Assembly (NCBI GenBank): GCA_016709225.1
Contig: JADJEE010000002.1
Coordinates: forward strand, 2,191,462 to 2,255,461
DNA from: Deltaproteobacteria bacterium
GTDB lineage: Bacteria; Myxococcota_A; Polyangia; Nannocystales; Nannocystaceae
DNA length: 64,000 bases
Reading direction: 5' to 3'
In this document: positions 17,666-25,137 of the stretch, piece by piece
Numbering within the stretch: the stretch's first letter is position 1
Layout of the letters: every line of letters begins with the position of its first letter
The notes under the pieces: generated by a model
Told to the model about the DNA's origin: nothing
What the model saw: the letters and a program-made list of their open reading frames with translations, nothing else
Databases searched by the model: none
Translations under genes and position numbers: made by a program

Positions 17666-20656
17666 TCACGGCGGCAGCGAGGCCAACCACGCCTCGAGTG
17701 CGGCCAGCCGGTCTGCGCGCTGCGGGCCGATCTCGCGGTACAACACCCGCGCCTCGGCGGCGAGCTTGCGCGCACGGGTGACGTCGTCCGGCGCGACCAG
17801 CTGCGCGAGCTCGAAGCGCAGGTCGCCGCGATGGTCGATCTCGTCGGCCTCGGTCTGCAGCGTGTAGGCCTGCTCCAACAGTGCGCGCGCACCCGCTCGG
17901 TCACCGCGCGCGAGCGCGACGCGACCGAGGCCGGCGATTGCGTACGCGCGTCGATGATCGCTCGCGCCACCGAGCCGCTCGAACAACGCCATCGACTGCT
18001 CGTAGCTGCGCCGTGCGCCATCGAGGTCGCCGGCCGCCCGTAGTGCGTCGCCGAGCAGGTCCTGCGCGAACCCGACGTCCTCGTGGGCTGCGCCGAGTCG
18101 GGCCGACTTGATCGTTATGCAGCGCTGGAACATGGCGATCGCGCGCTCGGTCTCGCCGGTGCGGAGGTACGCGCTGCCGAGGTTGATGAGCACCGCGGCC
18201 GTCGCGGTGCTCTCGGGGCCCGACGACGTCTCTGCGATGTGCAGCGCGCTCCCCAGCGCGACGATGGCCTCACGGTCCCGTCCGAGCCCGGCGTACGTCA
18301 GCCCCGCGCCGTTGTCGGTCGCCGCGACGTTGGTGTGCAACGGCCCCAGTGCGTGCACGAAGACCTCGCGGGCCTGCTGCCACTCCACCAGCGCCTCCTC
18401 GTCGCGGTGCTGCATGTGCCGCAGGCGTGCCTTGCTCGACAGCAACACGCCGACGTTGGGGTGCTCGGGGCCGAGCTGGGCCTCGACCACGCGTTGCGCC
18501 CGCTGCAGCGCGACGTCGGCGTCATCGAGCCGCCCCTCTTCGATCAAGACCGTCACCGTTGCGTTCAGGATCGGCACGACGTTGGGATCATTCTCCTTGC
18601 CCATCTCGGTCGCGAGCTCGAGCGCCCGCTGCAAGGTCGAGAGCGCCTCGGTCGAGCGCCCCTGCGAGTTCAATGCCTGCCCGAGGTTCGACAGGTACTG
18701 CAACCGGAGGCGACCGTGCTCCTGCATGCGATCGAGCACTGCGGCGGCACGGCGCGCATAGACCTCGGCGACGTCGAAGCGATCGCGACGGGCCTCGACC
18801 TGCAGCAGCACCGCGCTGGCCTCGGCGACCGCGGGCTCGTGCCCACTGCGCTCGGCGATGTCGATCGCGTCGATCAGGAACTCGGCCGCGAGATTGCGAT
18901 CGGAGAGGTTGTTCTCGAAGGTGCCCCGCAGGATCAACACCTCGGAGATCACCGGCGGGTACTCCGTCGCACGCGCGCGTGCGACCGCCTCGTCGAGGCG
19001 CTCGCGCAGCCCCGTGATCTTGCCGGCCGAGGCGAACACACGGATGGCCTCGACCTCGCCGCGGATCGCCTCGACCTCGCGGGCGATGTCCGGGTCGTCG
19101 GGCGGCGCGACCCCGGCCATGAGGCCCTCGGCGTCGGCACACGGGGCCAGCTCGAGCAGGCCGTGGGCGGCCTCGACGGCGCGCTGCATGGTATCGGCGC
19201 CGCCCTCTGACAGCGTCTGCGTGAGCGCCTCGACCCGCCGGATTCGCCGATCGAGGCAGGCCATGCGCCGCGTCATCAGCTCATCGGACTGCGTGCCCTG
19301 GATGCGCGTGGCCTCGCACGCCTCCTTGCGCATCGCGGTGAGCTCGGTGGTGTAGCGCTCCAGCGTAGCCTCGACGTTGGCCCAGCTCGCGTCGGTGTAC
19401 GACTTCTGCTCGGCGTCGAACGCCTTGGCGATCGCGGTACGGACATCGTCGTCCCAGATCCCGCGCAGGATCTCGTCGGCGTCGTCGCAGACGGCGCCGC
19501 CGGCCGCCGTCAGCGAGTGCGTCACGCCGATGCCGACCCCGAGCGCACCCACCACCGCCGCCGCGATCGCGAGGCGTCGCAGCCGACGCGTGCGATCGCG
19601 CGAGAGCTCCGACAGCAGCTCATGCATGCTGGCGAAGCGGTCCTCGGGGCGCCGCGCGAGGCCGCGCCGCATCAGCGCCCGCAGCCACCCCGGCACGCGC
19701 CCGGGATGGCTCGGCTCGACGATGCGACCGGTCGTCACGTTGGTCGCGATCTCGTGCAGCGATCGTCCGGTGAACGGGCGCTGGCGATGCACCGCCTCCC
19801 ACAGCGCCACGCAGAACGCGTAGATGTCGGCGCGGTGATCGATGGCGCGACCGAGGTGCTGCTCGGGCGCCATGTACATCGGCGTGCCCATCACGATGCC
19901 GGGCATCGTCAGCTGCATCTCGAGGCTGCTGGCCGGGGCCCAGTTCGACTCGCTGGTGTCGCCACCTTCGATGGTGGCGTCGTGGTTGCTGCGCGGCCCT
20001 GCGAGCGCACGTGCGAGCCCGAAGTCGAGCACGCGCGGCCGAGCATCGCGACCGACCATGATGTTGTCGGGCTTGAGATCGCGGTGGATGATGCCCGCGG
20101 CATGGGCGGCCTCGATGCCACGGCCCGCGGCGATGAACACCGCGACGATCTCCCGCCAGCTGCGCTCGCGCTGCGCGAGCCACTCGGTGAGCGTCCAGCC
20201 CTCGATGAACTCCATCGCGAGGTACACGCCGTCGGCGATCGTGCCGACGTCGTAGAGCGCCGCCACGTTGGGATGGGACAGCTGGGCCATCGACTGCGCC
20301 TCGCGCTGCAGTCGAATCCGCGCGCTCGCATCGGCCGCGCCATCGATGCCGCGAACCACCTTGATGGCGACCCGCCGATCGAGCTCAGGATCGTACGCAG
20401 CATAGACGACGCCCATGCCGCCCATGCCGATGCGATCGAGCACCACGAACCGACCGACCGGAGTTCCGCGGGGCAGCTCGCCATCGAGCAGCTCGGCCGC
20501 ACGCTCGGCCCGCGCGGCCGTGCCACCGCCGTGGGAGAGCATGGTCTCGTCGCCCTCGAACCCCGGTCGCAGTGTCAGATCGGCATCGACACCGATGGGA
20601 TCGGGGTTGGCCGCGGGGCTGGCCTGGGTGGCCGGCGATGGCGAGGAGTCGGGCAT
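17666..20656 (-). CDS. Ser/Thr protein kinase with TPR repeats (kinase 1)
   Basis: 996 residues. Residues 1-65 are a flexible leader. The kinase domain (about 70-340) is of the PknB/Pkn type: glycine loop GMGGMGVVY (77-85), catalytic Lys99 in VAIK, HRDLKPDN with Asp193, DFGLA with Asp211, and an APEQ activation-segment end. After it comes a likely membrane helix rich in Ala/Val/Gly (about 358-380), then a Cys-containing helical linker, then a long array of TPR-like repeats of the kind seen in myxobacterial kinases. The TPR part may sense or bind partners outside the membrane. No target is indicated; it is separated from the next gene upstream by 164 bp and belongs to no evident operon. Confidence 0.88.
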   Translation of the reverse strand: MPDSSPSPATQASPAANPDPIGVDADLTLRPGFEGDETMLSHGGGTAARAERAAELLDGELPRGTPVGRFVVLDRIGMGGMGVVYAAYDPELDRRVAIKVVRGIDGAADASARIRLQREAQSMAQLSHPNVAALYDVGTIADGVYLAMEFIEGWTLTEWLAQRERSWREIVAVFIAAGRGIEAAHAAGIIHRDLKPDNIMVGRDARPRVLDFGLARALAGPRSNHDATIEGGDTSESNWAPASSLEMQLTMPGIVMGTPMYMAPEQHLGRAIDHRADIYAFCVALWEAVHRQRPFTGRSLHEIATNVTTGRIVEPSHPGRVPGWLRALMRRGLARRPEDRFASMHELLSELSRDRTRRLRRLAIAAAVVGALGVGIGVTHSLTAAGGAVCDDADEILRGIWDDDVRTAIAKAFDAEQKSYTDASWANVEATLERYTTELTAMRKEACEATRIQGTQSDELMTRRMACLDRRIRRVEALTQTLSEGGADTMQRAVEAAHGLLELAPCADAEGLMAGVAPPDDPDIAREVEAIRGEVEAIRVFASAGKITGLRERLDEAVARARATEYPPVISEVLILRGTFENNLSDRNLAAEFLIDAIDIAERSGHEPAVAEASAVLLQVEARRDRFDVAEVYARRAAAVLDRMQEHGRLRLQYLSNLGQALNSQGRSTEALSTLQRALELATEMGKENDPNVVPILNATVTVLIEEGRLDDADVALQRAQRVVEAQLGPEHPNVGVLLSSKARLRHMQHRDEEALVEWQQAREVFVHALGPLHTNVAATDNGAGLTYAGLGRDREAIVALGSALHIAETSSGPESTATAAVLINLGSAYLRTGETERAIAMFQRCITIKSARLGAAHEDVGFAQDLLGDALRAAGDLDGARRSYEQSMALFERLGGASDHRRAYAIAGLGRVALARGDRAGARALLEQAYTLQTEADEIDHRGDLRFELAQLVAPDDVTRARKLAAEARVLYREIGPQRADRLAALEAWLASLPP

Positions 20657-20703
20657 CCGCTGCGGTCGTCGCCGCAGTGTACGATGAAACGCCCTTCGCG
20701 CCG

Positions 20704-21939
20704 TTACGGCTTACCGAGGCGTTTCTGGCCATCGGCGCCGATGGGCGCCTGCGCCGGCGCATCGGCGGTACCGGGCGAGCGCGTGTCCTTGGTGGGATTG
20801 GCGGCGTCGAAGCGCGTCCAGTCGGGTCCGTCGCTCGTGGCCGCGCCGTTGAGCGCGAAGTTGTAGCGCGCGATCTTCTTGTAGTACTCGGCGAGCTCCG
20901 CGAGGTACTGCTTCTCCGGCTTGGGCTGCTTGGTCTTCGCGTCGCCGCGGGGCGGGAATGCAAACAACACCACGCCGACGCCGTGCTGGCGCATGTGCCA
21001 GCAGACCGCCTCCATCTCGGTGCCGGCATCGACGATGCCGTCGAGGTTCTGGAACTTGTTGCCGTTCTCGTCGACCTTGCCGGCGTTGGCGGGGTTGTTG
21101 TGGAAGCCCGGGGCGTTCTTGAAGCCCATCTGGAACACCGCCGCGCGCGTCGCCGGCTTGTTGCCGTTGTGGATACCCTTGCCGACCGCGTAGTCGAGGA
21201 TCTCGCCGTGCCAACGGTCGCGGGTGGCCGCGGTGGTCGGCGGATTGGCCGAGAACGTGTCGTAGCACATCGGTCGCACCACGAGGTTGGGCAGGCCCGC
21301 GCTCATCTCGTAGGGGTGGTTGAGCACGAAGCCCTCGGCCTTGCCGCCGCCGGGGGCCTCGGGGCACGGCAGCACCGTCTGCGTCGGGCTCGACAGCGGA
21401 CCGGCGGCGACCGACACGAAGCGCCCACCGCTGCCGTCGCCCTTGACCAGCTCGGTCGCGACCGCGCGATACAGCCGCGTGAGCTTGTCGCGCAGCGAGA
21501 CGTCGGAGACGCTCTCGTTGTCGAAGCCCAAGCCATCGAAGCGCTGCGTCGGCGTGCGTGGCCCCTTGGTGGTGGGCTCGTCGAGCTTCGCGACCATCTC
21601 CTTGGCGAAGGCATCGATCTGATCGTTGCTCGCGGTCTTCAAGAACGACTCGAACCGCTGCGTCCGCGGGCCCTTCTTGACGCCGCTGCCGGTGAGCTGG
21701 AAGCCGGCCAAGCACTGCACGCCGAACTTGTGGCAGGCCGCAGCCTCGCGCGCGCCGCGGTCGGCCGTCATCATGATCTCGTAGCCGATGCGATTGGTGG
21801 TCTCGTCGTTGGCGATCGTGAAGATGAGGGTGAGGTCGTCGACGATGCCGGCCGCGCCCGCCACCACCTTCTCGTCGAGATCGGTGGCGCCGACCCAGAT
21901 CGACAGCCGGATCCGCTGTGTCGGCACCACGCTGCTCAT
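20704..21939 (-). CDS. GH18-like TIM-barrel protein of an injection-type module
   Basis: 411 residues; its ATG overlaps the upstream stop by 4 bp. I found no named family, but the layout suggests a glycoside hydrolase 18 barrel. VDDLTLIF and FGVQCLAGFQL resemble strands 1 and 3. FDGLGFDNE at 134-142 matches the DGxDxDxE catalytic strand, with Glu142 in the acid position and the second Asp replaced by Gly138. RPMCYDTF at 222-229 matches the MxYD strand, and HGVGVVLFAF at 319-328 matches the last strand. There is no signal peptide. Being last in an operon with LysM-like, OmpA-like and peptidoglycan-binding proteins, it could be the lytic effector, acting on a glycan. This is inference from motifs. 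Confidence 0.55.
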   Translation of the reverse strand: MSSVVPTQRIRLSIWVGATDLDEKVVAGAAGIVDDLTLIFTIANDETTNRIGYEIMMTADRGAREAAACHKFGVQCLAGFQLTGSGVKKGPRTQRFESFLKTASNDQIDAFAKEMVAKLDEPTTKGPRTPTQRFDGLGFDNESVSDVSLRDKLTRLYRAVATELVKGDGSGGRFVSVAAGPLSSPTQTVLPCPEAPGGGKAEGFVLNHPYEMSAGLPNLVVRPMCYDTFSANPPTTAATRDRWHGEILDYAVGKGIHNGNKPATRAAVFQMGFKNAPGFHNNPANAGKVDENGNKFQNLDGIVDAGTEMEAVCWHMRQHGVGVVLFAFPPRGDAKTKQPKPEKQYLAELAEYYKKIARYNFALNGAATSDGPDWTRFDAANPTKDTRSPGTADAPAQAPIGADGQKRLGKP

Positions 21940-23327
21940 GCTCGTCCTCCGGTGAGTTCGGCGTCGTGCGCCGCGACCAGCTCGGCCATCGTCGCGCCAT
22001 CGTTCACACCCGTGACCGGCAGGCCGTGATCGCGCTGGAACGCCGCGATCGTCGGCGCGAGCTCCTCGGCGAGATCGTAGCCGAGGTTGTGCAGGCGCTT
22101 GCGCGTGCGGGCGTCGTCATCGCCGACGTCGTAGTCGAGGTAGATGCGGCGCGTGTACGGGAACCGGCCCAGCCACGCGACGTCGTCGGGCGCGCCCCAT
22201 CGCAGGGTCACGCGGCTGGGCGCGAGCACGTCGACCTCCACGAGCCGGCCGTCGGCGTCGGTGTCGCCCTCGCGGATGTCGTGGGCGCCGGCCTCGAGCT
22301 GGTAGCGCACGTTCGCCAGCGGCGCGCGATCGCTGCCGTGCAATCGCAGCCGCAGCGTCGTGCGCAGCAGCTCGCACGGCGATCGCCGCGCCATCGCGTC
22401 GTAGAAGCGGCACGCGAAGGTGTCCTTGTGGGTCGCGTACTCGCGGCGCGTCGCGCCGGGGGTGCGCCGCAGCTCGCCGTCGGGCCAGAACTGCGCCCGA
22501 CACTCGGCGTCGCCCTCCCGCGCCCGCGGGCAGGGCCAGCGCGCGGGATCGATGCTCGAGCCCGGCGGGAACAGCAGCACCAACACGCGACGATTGGGCA
22601 GATTGGCCTCGTTGCGCGCGGTCTTGTCGGGTGACTGCGCGAAGCTCTGCTCCTCGCTGGCCGACAGCACCCGCAGCGGATTGAACTCGCTGCAGCCCTG
22701 CACATCGCCCTTGCCGCCCTCGTCGGTGCCGCGGCCGAGGAAGTCGGTGCGCTCGAGGCGGAAGGGCGCCTGCGTGTCGTCGGTGACCACCGCATCCATG
22801 TAGCGCTCGAACAACGCGCGGCGGGTGATCGGCCCCGCGGCGCCATCGACCGCGAGCCCCTCGGCGGACTGGAACGATGCAACGCTGCCGTGACCGAGCG
22901 CGCCGAGCATCTGCGGCACCGCCTGCGTGCGCCAGTCGTCGCCGCCATGCGGCTGCGCGTAGAGCTGCTCCCAGATCGCGGTGTCGCGCACGAGCATCGC
23001 GTAGATCGACAGCGCGCGGCGTCCCGCGAGCACCTTGTTGTAGCCGTCGTCACCGACCGGATCGGCGTGGCCGAACACCGACGCGGGCGGCTGCCCCGTA
23101 CGCCGCCACAACGCGGCGAAGCGGGCGAAGTCGGGCTTGGCGGCCGGCGACACGAACGACGAATCGAACGCGAAGCGGACGTCATCGAGCCGCCAGCACG
23201 CCATCGGCAGCAACGGATCGCGCAGGGTGTTGCGCGCGGCGGCCTCGGTGGTCGCGACCGCCAGCGGCAGCCGACGCGGCGGTCGCCAGCTGCCCGCGAC
23301 CGAGCCGTGATCGTCCGGGTCGCTCAC
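21936..23327 (-). CDS. OmpA-like and peptidoglycan-binding multidomain protein
   Basis: 463 residues from a GTG that overlaps the previous stop (GTGA). Residues 50-112 look like a short OmpA C-terminal domain (FAFDSSF, then GHADPVGDDGYNKVLAGRRA). A first peptidoglycan-binding-like segment follows near 145-170 (VDGAAGPITRRALFERYMDA), then a Cys-containing region, a beta-sandwich resembling carboxypeptidase regulatory/CNA-B repeats (about 310-380, with GDTDADGRLVEVDV), and a second peptidoglycan-binding domain at the end (LHNLGYDL, AAFQRDHGLPVTG). No signal peptide is seen. This combination is common in proteins near VgrG or contractile-tail genes. It is third in the four-gene operon. Confidence 0.68.
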   Translation of the reverse strand: MSDPDDHGSVAGSWRPPRRLPLAVATTEAAARNTLRDPLLPMACWRLDDVRFAFDSSFVSPAAKPDFARFAALWRRTGQPPASVFGHADPVGDDGYNKVLAGRRALSIYAMLVRDTAIWEQLYAQPHGGDDWRTQAVPQMLGALGHGSVASFQSAEGLAVDGAAGPITRRALFERYMDAVVTDDTQAPFRLERTDFLGRGTDEGGKGDVQGCSEFNPLRVLSASEEQSFAQSPDKTARNEANLPNRRVLVLLFPPGSSIDPARWPCPRAREGDAECRAQFWPDGELRRTPGATRREYATHKDTFACRFYDAMARRSPCELLRTTLRLRLHGSDRAPLANVRYQLEAGAHDIREGDTDADGRLVEVDVLAPSRVTLRWGAPDDVAWLGRFPYTRRIYLDYDVGDDDARTRKRLHNLGYDLAEELAPTIAAFQRDHGLPVTGVNDGATMAELVAAHDAELTGGRA

Positions 23328-23953
23328 GTGCCGAACGCCGCCTCCAACGCCTCGCGCGCGGCGTCGTCGAGGCGGCCGTCGATCGGCAGGCCGAGGTCGG
23401 CCTGCAGCAGTGCGATCGCGAAGGCGAGCTCGTCGGGATCGCCGTCGACGAGCTCGCCCGCGAGGTAGCCGAGCGCGGCCAGCCGCATGCGCAGGCCGCT
23501 GGGGGTATCGATCGGATCGAGGCCGCCGACCACGAGTTCGCGCTCGGTCTCGCCGTAGGTCAGCAACACGCGCTCGGTCTGTGCCCGCACCGGGATCTCG
23601 ACCACGCCGTCGTCGTCGGTGTGCAGCGTGTGCCGCTCGCCCTCGACGTCGGCCTCGACCGCCTCGCCGACCCGCGGCTCGCCGTGCAGATCGAGCAGGC
23701 GCAGGCGCAGCGTCAGCGGCGGGGCATGCAGCCGAAAGCCGTGGCGACGCCCGGCCGGCACCTCGAACGCGGTCGGCTCCGCATCGGGCACGACGATCTC
23801 GTCGCCCTCGCACAGCACGTGCGGGTTGCCCCGCTTCGAGCGCAGCGCCGCGTTGTCATCGTGCGCCCACAGCCGCTCGGGATCGCGGATGCCACAGCGC
23901 GCGGCGATCTTCGCGAGGTGATCACTGGGTCCGACGACGACGATGCGCGACAT
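23324..23953 (-). CDS. LysM-like/peptidoglycan-binding protein
   Basis: 209 residues. The first 45 residues look like the LysM-type module found in contractile injection cargo: a start SDHLAKIAARCGI, then LWAHDDNAALRSKRGNPHVLCEGDEIVVPD. A beta-sandwich with a DTDD-like turn (HTDDDGVVEIPV) follows, and the C-terminus (about 150-207) resembles a peptidoglycan-binding domain: LRMRLAALGYL and ALLQADLGLPIDGRLDDAAREAL. There is no signal peptide. The gene is second in the operon and overlaps the third gene by 4 bp. The role is presumably adapting or carrying an effector, inferred from similar domain strings elsewhere. Confidence 0.68.
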   Translation of the reverse strand: MSRIVVVGPSDHLAKIAARCGIRDPERLWAHDDNAALRSKRGNPHVLCEGDEIVVPDAEPTAFEVPAGRRHGFRLHAPPLTLRLRLLDLHGEPRVGEAVEADVEGERHTLHTDDDGVVEIPVRAQTERVLLTYGETERELVVGGLDPIDTPSGLRMRLAALGYLAGELVDGDPDELAFAIALLQADLGLPIDGRLDDAAREALEAAFGT

Positions 23954-24010
23954 CCCTGCCCCCAGCGACTCTACCAGCCCGTCGGCGACACCGTGGGGCC
24001 GAGCCCGGGC

Positions 24011-24535
24011 TCACGCGGCCTCGACGTCCTCGCGGGCGCAATCTGGGAACCGCACCACGCACTGCCCCGCACGCACGCCATCGACGCGCGCGAAGCCATC
24101 GGCGTCGAGCTGGCCCGTGATCACGCGGCCATCGGGCAGCTCGACCTCGTAGGCCTCGAAGGGCACCGGCCGGTCGGCGCCGTCGACGAGCACGATCTCG
24201 AGCCAGGTCAGCGCCTCCGAGGCGGTCTGTGGCACGGCCAGCAGCCGCAGCGGCACCGCGGTCTCCTCGCGCGTCGCCGGCACCACACGCGGGCCGACGC
24301 CGGCCGCGTGCGACTCGGGCACGAGCAGCAGCAGCACGGTGCCGCGGCGGAGGCGATCGAGGGTCTCGTCGTAGGGATGGCACTCGCCGTGGGTCTGCCA
24401 CCAGCGCACTGCCGCCTCGGGCTCGAGCGCCGCGCGGCGCTCCACGACGCCGGCCGCCATCGCCTCCCACAGCTGCGCGCGCCCGAACGCCCACGACGCC
24501 GCACGCATGCCCGGAGCCTCGCTGTACCAGTGCAT
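24011..24535 (-). CDS. Small protein with carboxypeptidase regulatory-like domain
   Basis: 174 residues from the MHWYSE start (a GTG one codon upstream is equally possible). The N-terminal half is helical and Trp-rich (RWWQTHGECHPY). The C-terminal 60 residues form a clear beta-sandwich repeat: LVDGADRPVPFEAYEVELPDG, then GQLDADGFARVDGVRAGQCVVRFPD. This ending is the pattern found in C-terminal extensions of VgrG and in proteins beside contractile-tail genes, where it binds effectors or tips. It is the first gene of the module, 57 bp before the LysM-like gene. The 165 bp upstream are shared with the divergent MAPEG gene and may hold the promoter. Confidence 0.6.
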   Translation of the reverse strand: MHWYSEAPGMRAASWAFGRAQLWEAMAAGVVERRAALEPEAAVRWWQTHGECHPYDETLDRLRRGTVLLLLVPESHAAGVGPRVVPATREETAVPLRLLAVPQTASEALTWLEIVLVDGADRPVPFEAYEVELPDGRVITGQLDADGFARVDGVRAGQCVVRFPDCAREDVEAA

Positions 24536-24700
24536 CACGCCAACGTCCCGAACCGTCGGAGGCGCGGGCCGTGCCGGTGTGACGCGGCCCGGGCGAAATC
24601 CCGCAGAACCTCGCCGCAGCACCCGTGCGCGCCCGATCCGCGGCGGCTTCCCTGCGCGGGAATCGACGCCTTCGGTCGCCGGCGCTACAGCCGTGGACGC

Positions 24701-25096
24701 ATGATCGTGTGGCTCGCCGCGGCGCTGGGATTGTTCGTCCTGCAGACCTTGGTGCCGAACTCGCTGCGCTACTTCGGCGGCGACGGCCCGCTCGGCGCTT
24801 CGCTGCGTGCCGCACTCGGGCCCCGCGACGCGACGCCGCGGGCCTCGGTGCTGGCCGACCGCGCCGCGCGGGCGCTCGCGAACCTGCACGAGGCGATGGT
24901 CGTGTTCGTGCCGCTCGCGCTCGTCGCCCATGCGCAGCACGCCGACGATGCCAAGCTCGGTGCAGCGATCTTCGTGCTCGCCCGCGTGGCCTACGTGCCG
25001 GCGTACCTGAGCGGTGTGCCCGGCGTGCGATCGACCGCGTGGGTGGTGTCGTGGGTGGGCCTGGCGATGATGATCGCGGCGCTGTCGTGGGGGTAG
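24701..25096 (+). CDS. MAPEG family membrane protein
   Basis: 131 residues with about four transmembrane helices. The pattern fits MAPEG (membrane-associated proteins in eicosanoid and glutathione metabolism): a first helix IVWLAAALGLFVLQTLVPN, then RALANLHEAMVVFVPLALVAH, then VARVAYVPAYLSGVP-like and a final helix. In bacteria these small proteins are of uncertain substrate, some being glutathione-dependent. Helix 2 contains the NLHE segment that is conserved in the family. The gene is divergent from the injection-type module and converges with the repeat-bearing lipoprotein, from which it is separated by a 16-bp gap and a hairpin. Confidence 0.75.
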   Translation: MIVWLAAALGLFVLQTLVPNSLRYFGGDGPLGASLRAALGPRDATPRASVLADRAARALANLHEAMVVFVPLALVAHAQHADDAKLGAAIFVLARVAYVPAYLSGVPGVRSTAWVVSWVGLAMMIAALSWG

Positions 25097-25112
25097 TCGC
25101 TCGTCCCCTGGA

Positions 25113-25137
25113 CTATCCGGCGCGAACCGGCGGATAG
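25113..25137. terminator. Hairpin shared by MAPEG and lipoprotein genes
   Basis: CTATCCG pairs with CGGATAG across an 11-nt loop that can pair further. The left arm contains the stop codon of the minus-strand lipoprotein gene, and the hairpin starts 16 bp after the stop of the plus-strand gene. No T tract is present. Confidence 0.45.
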
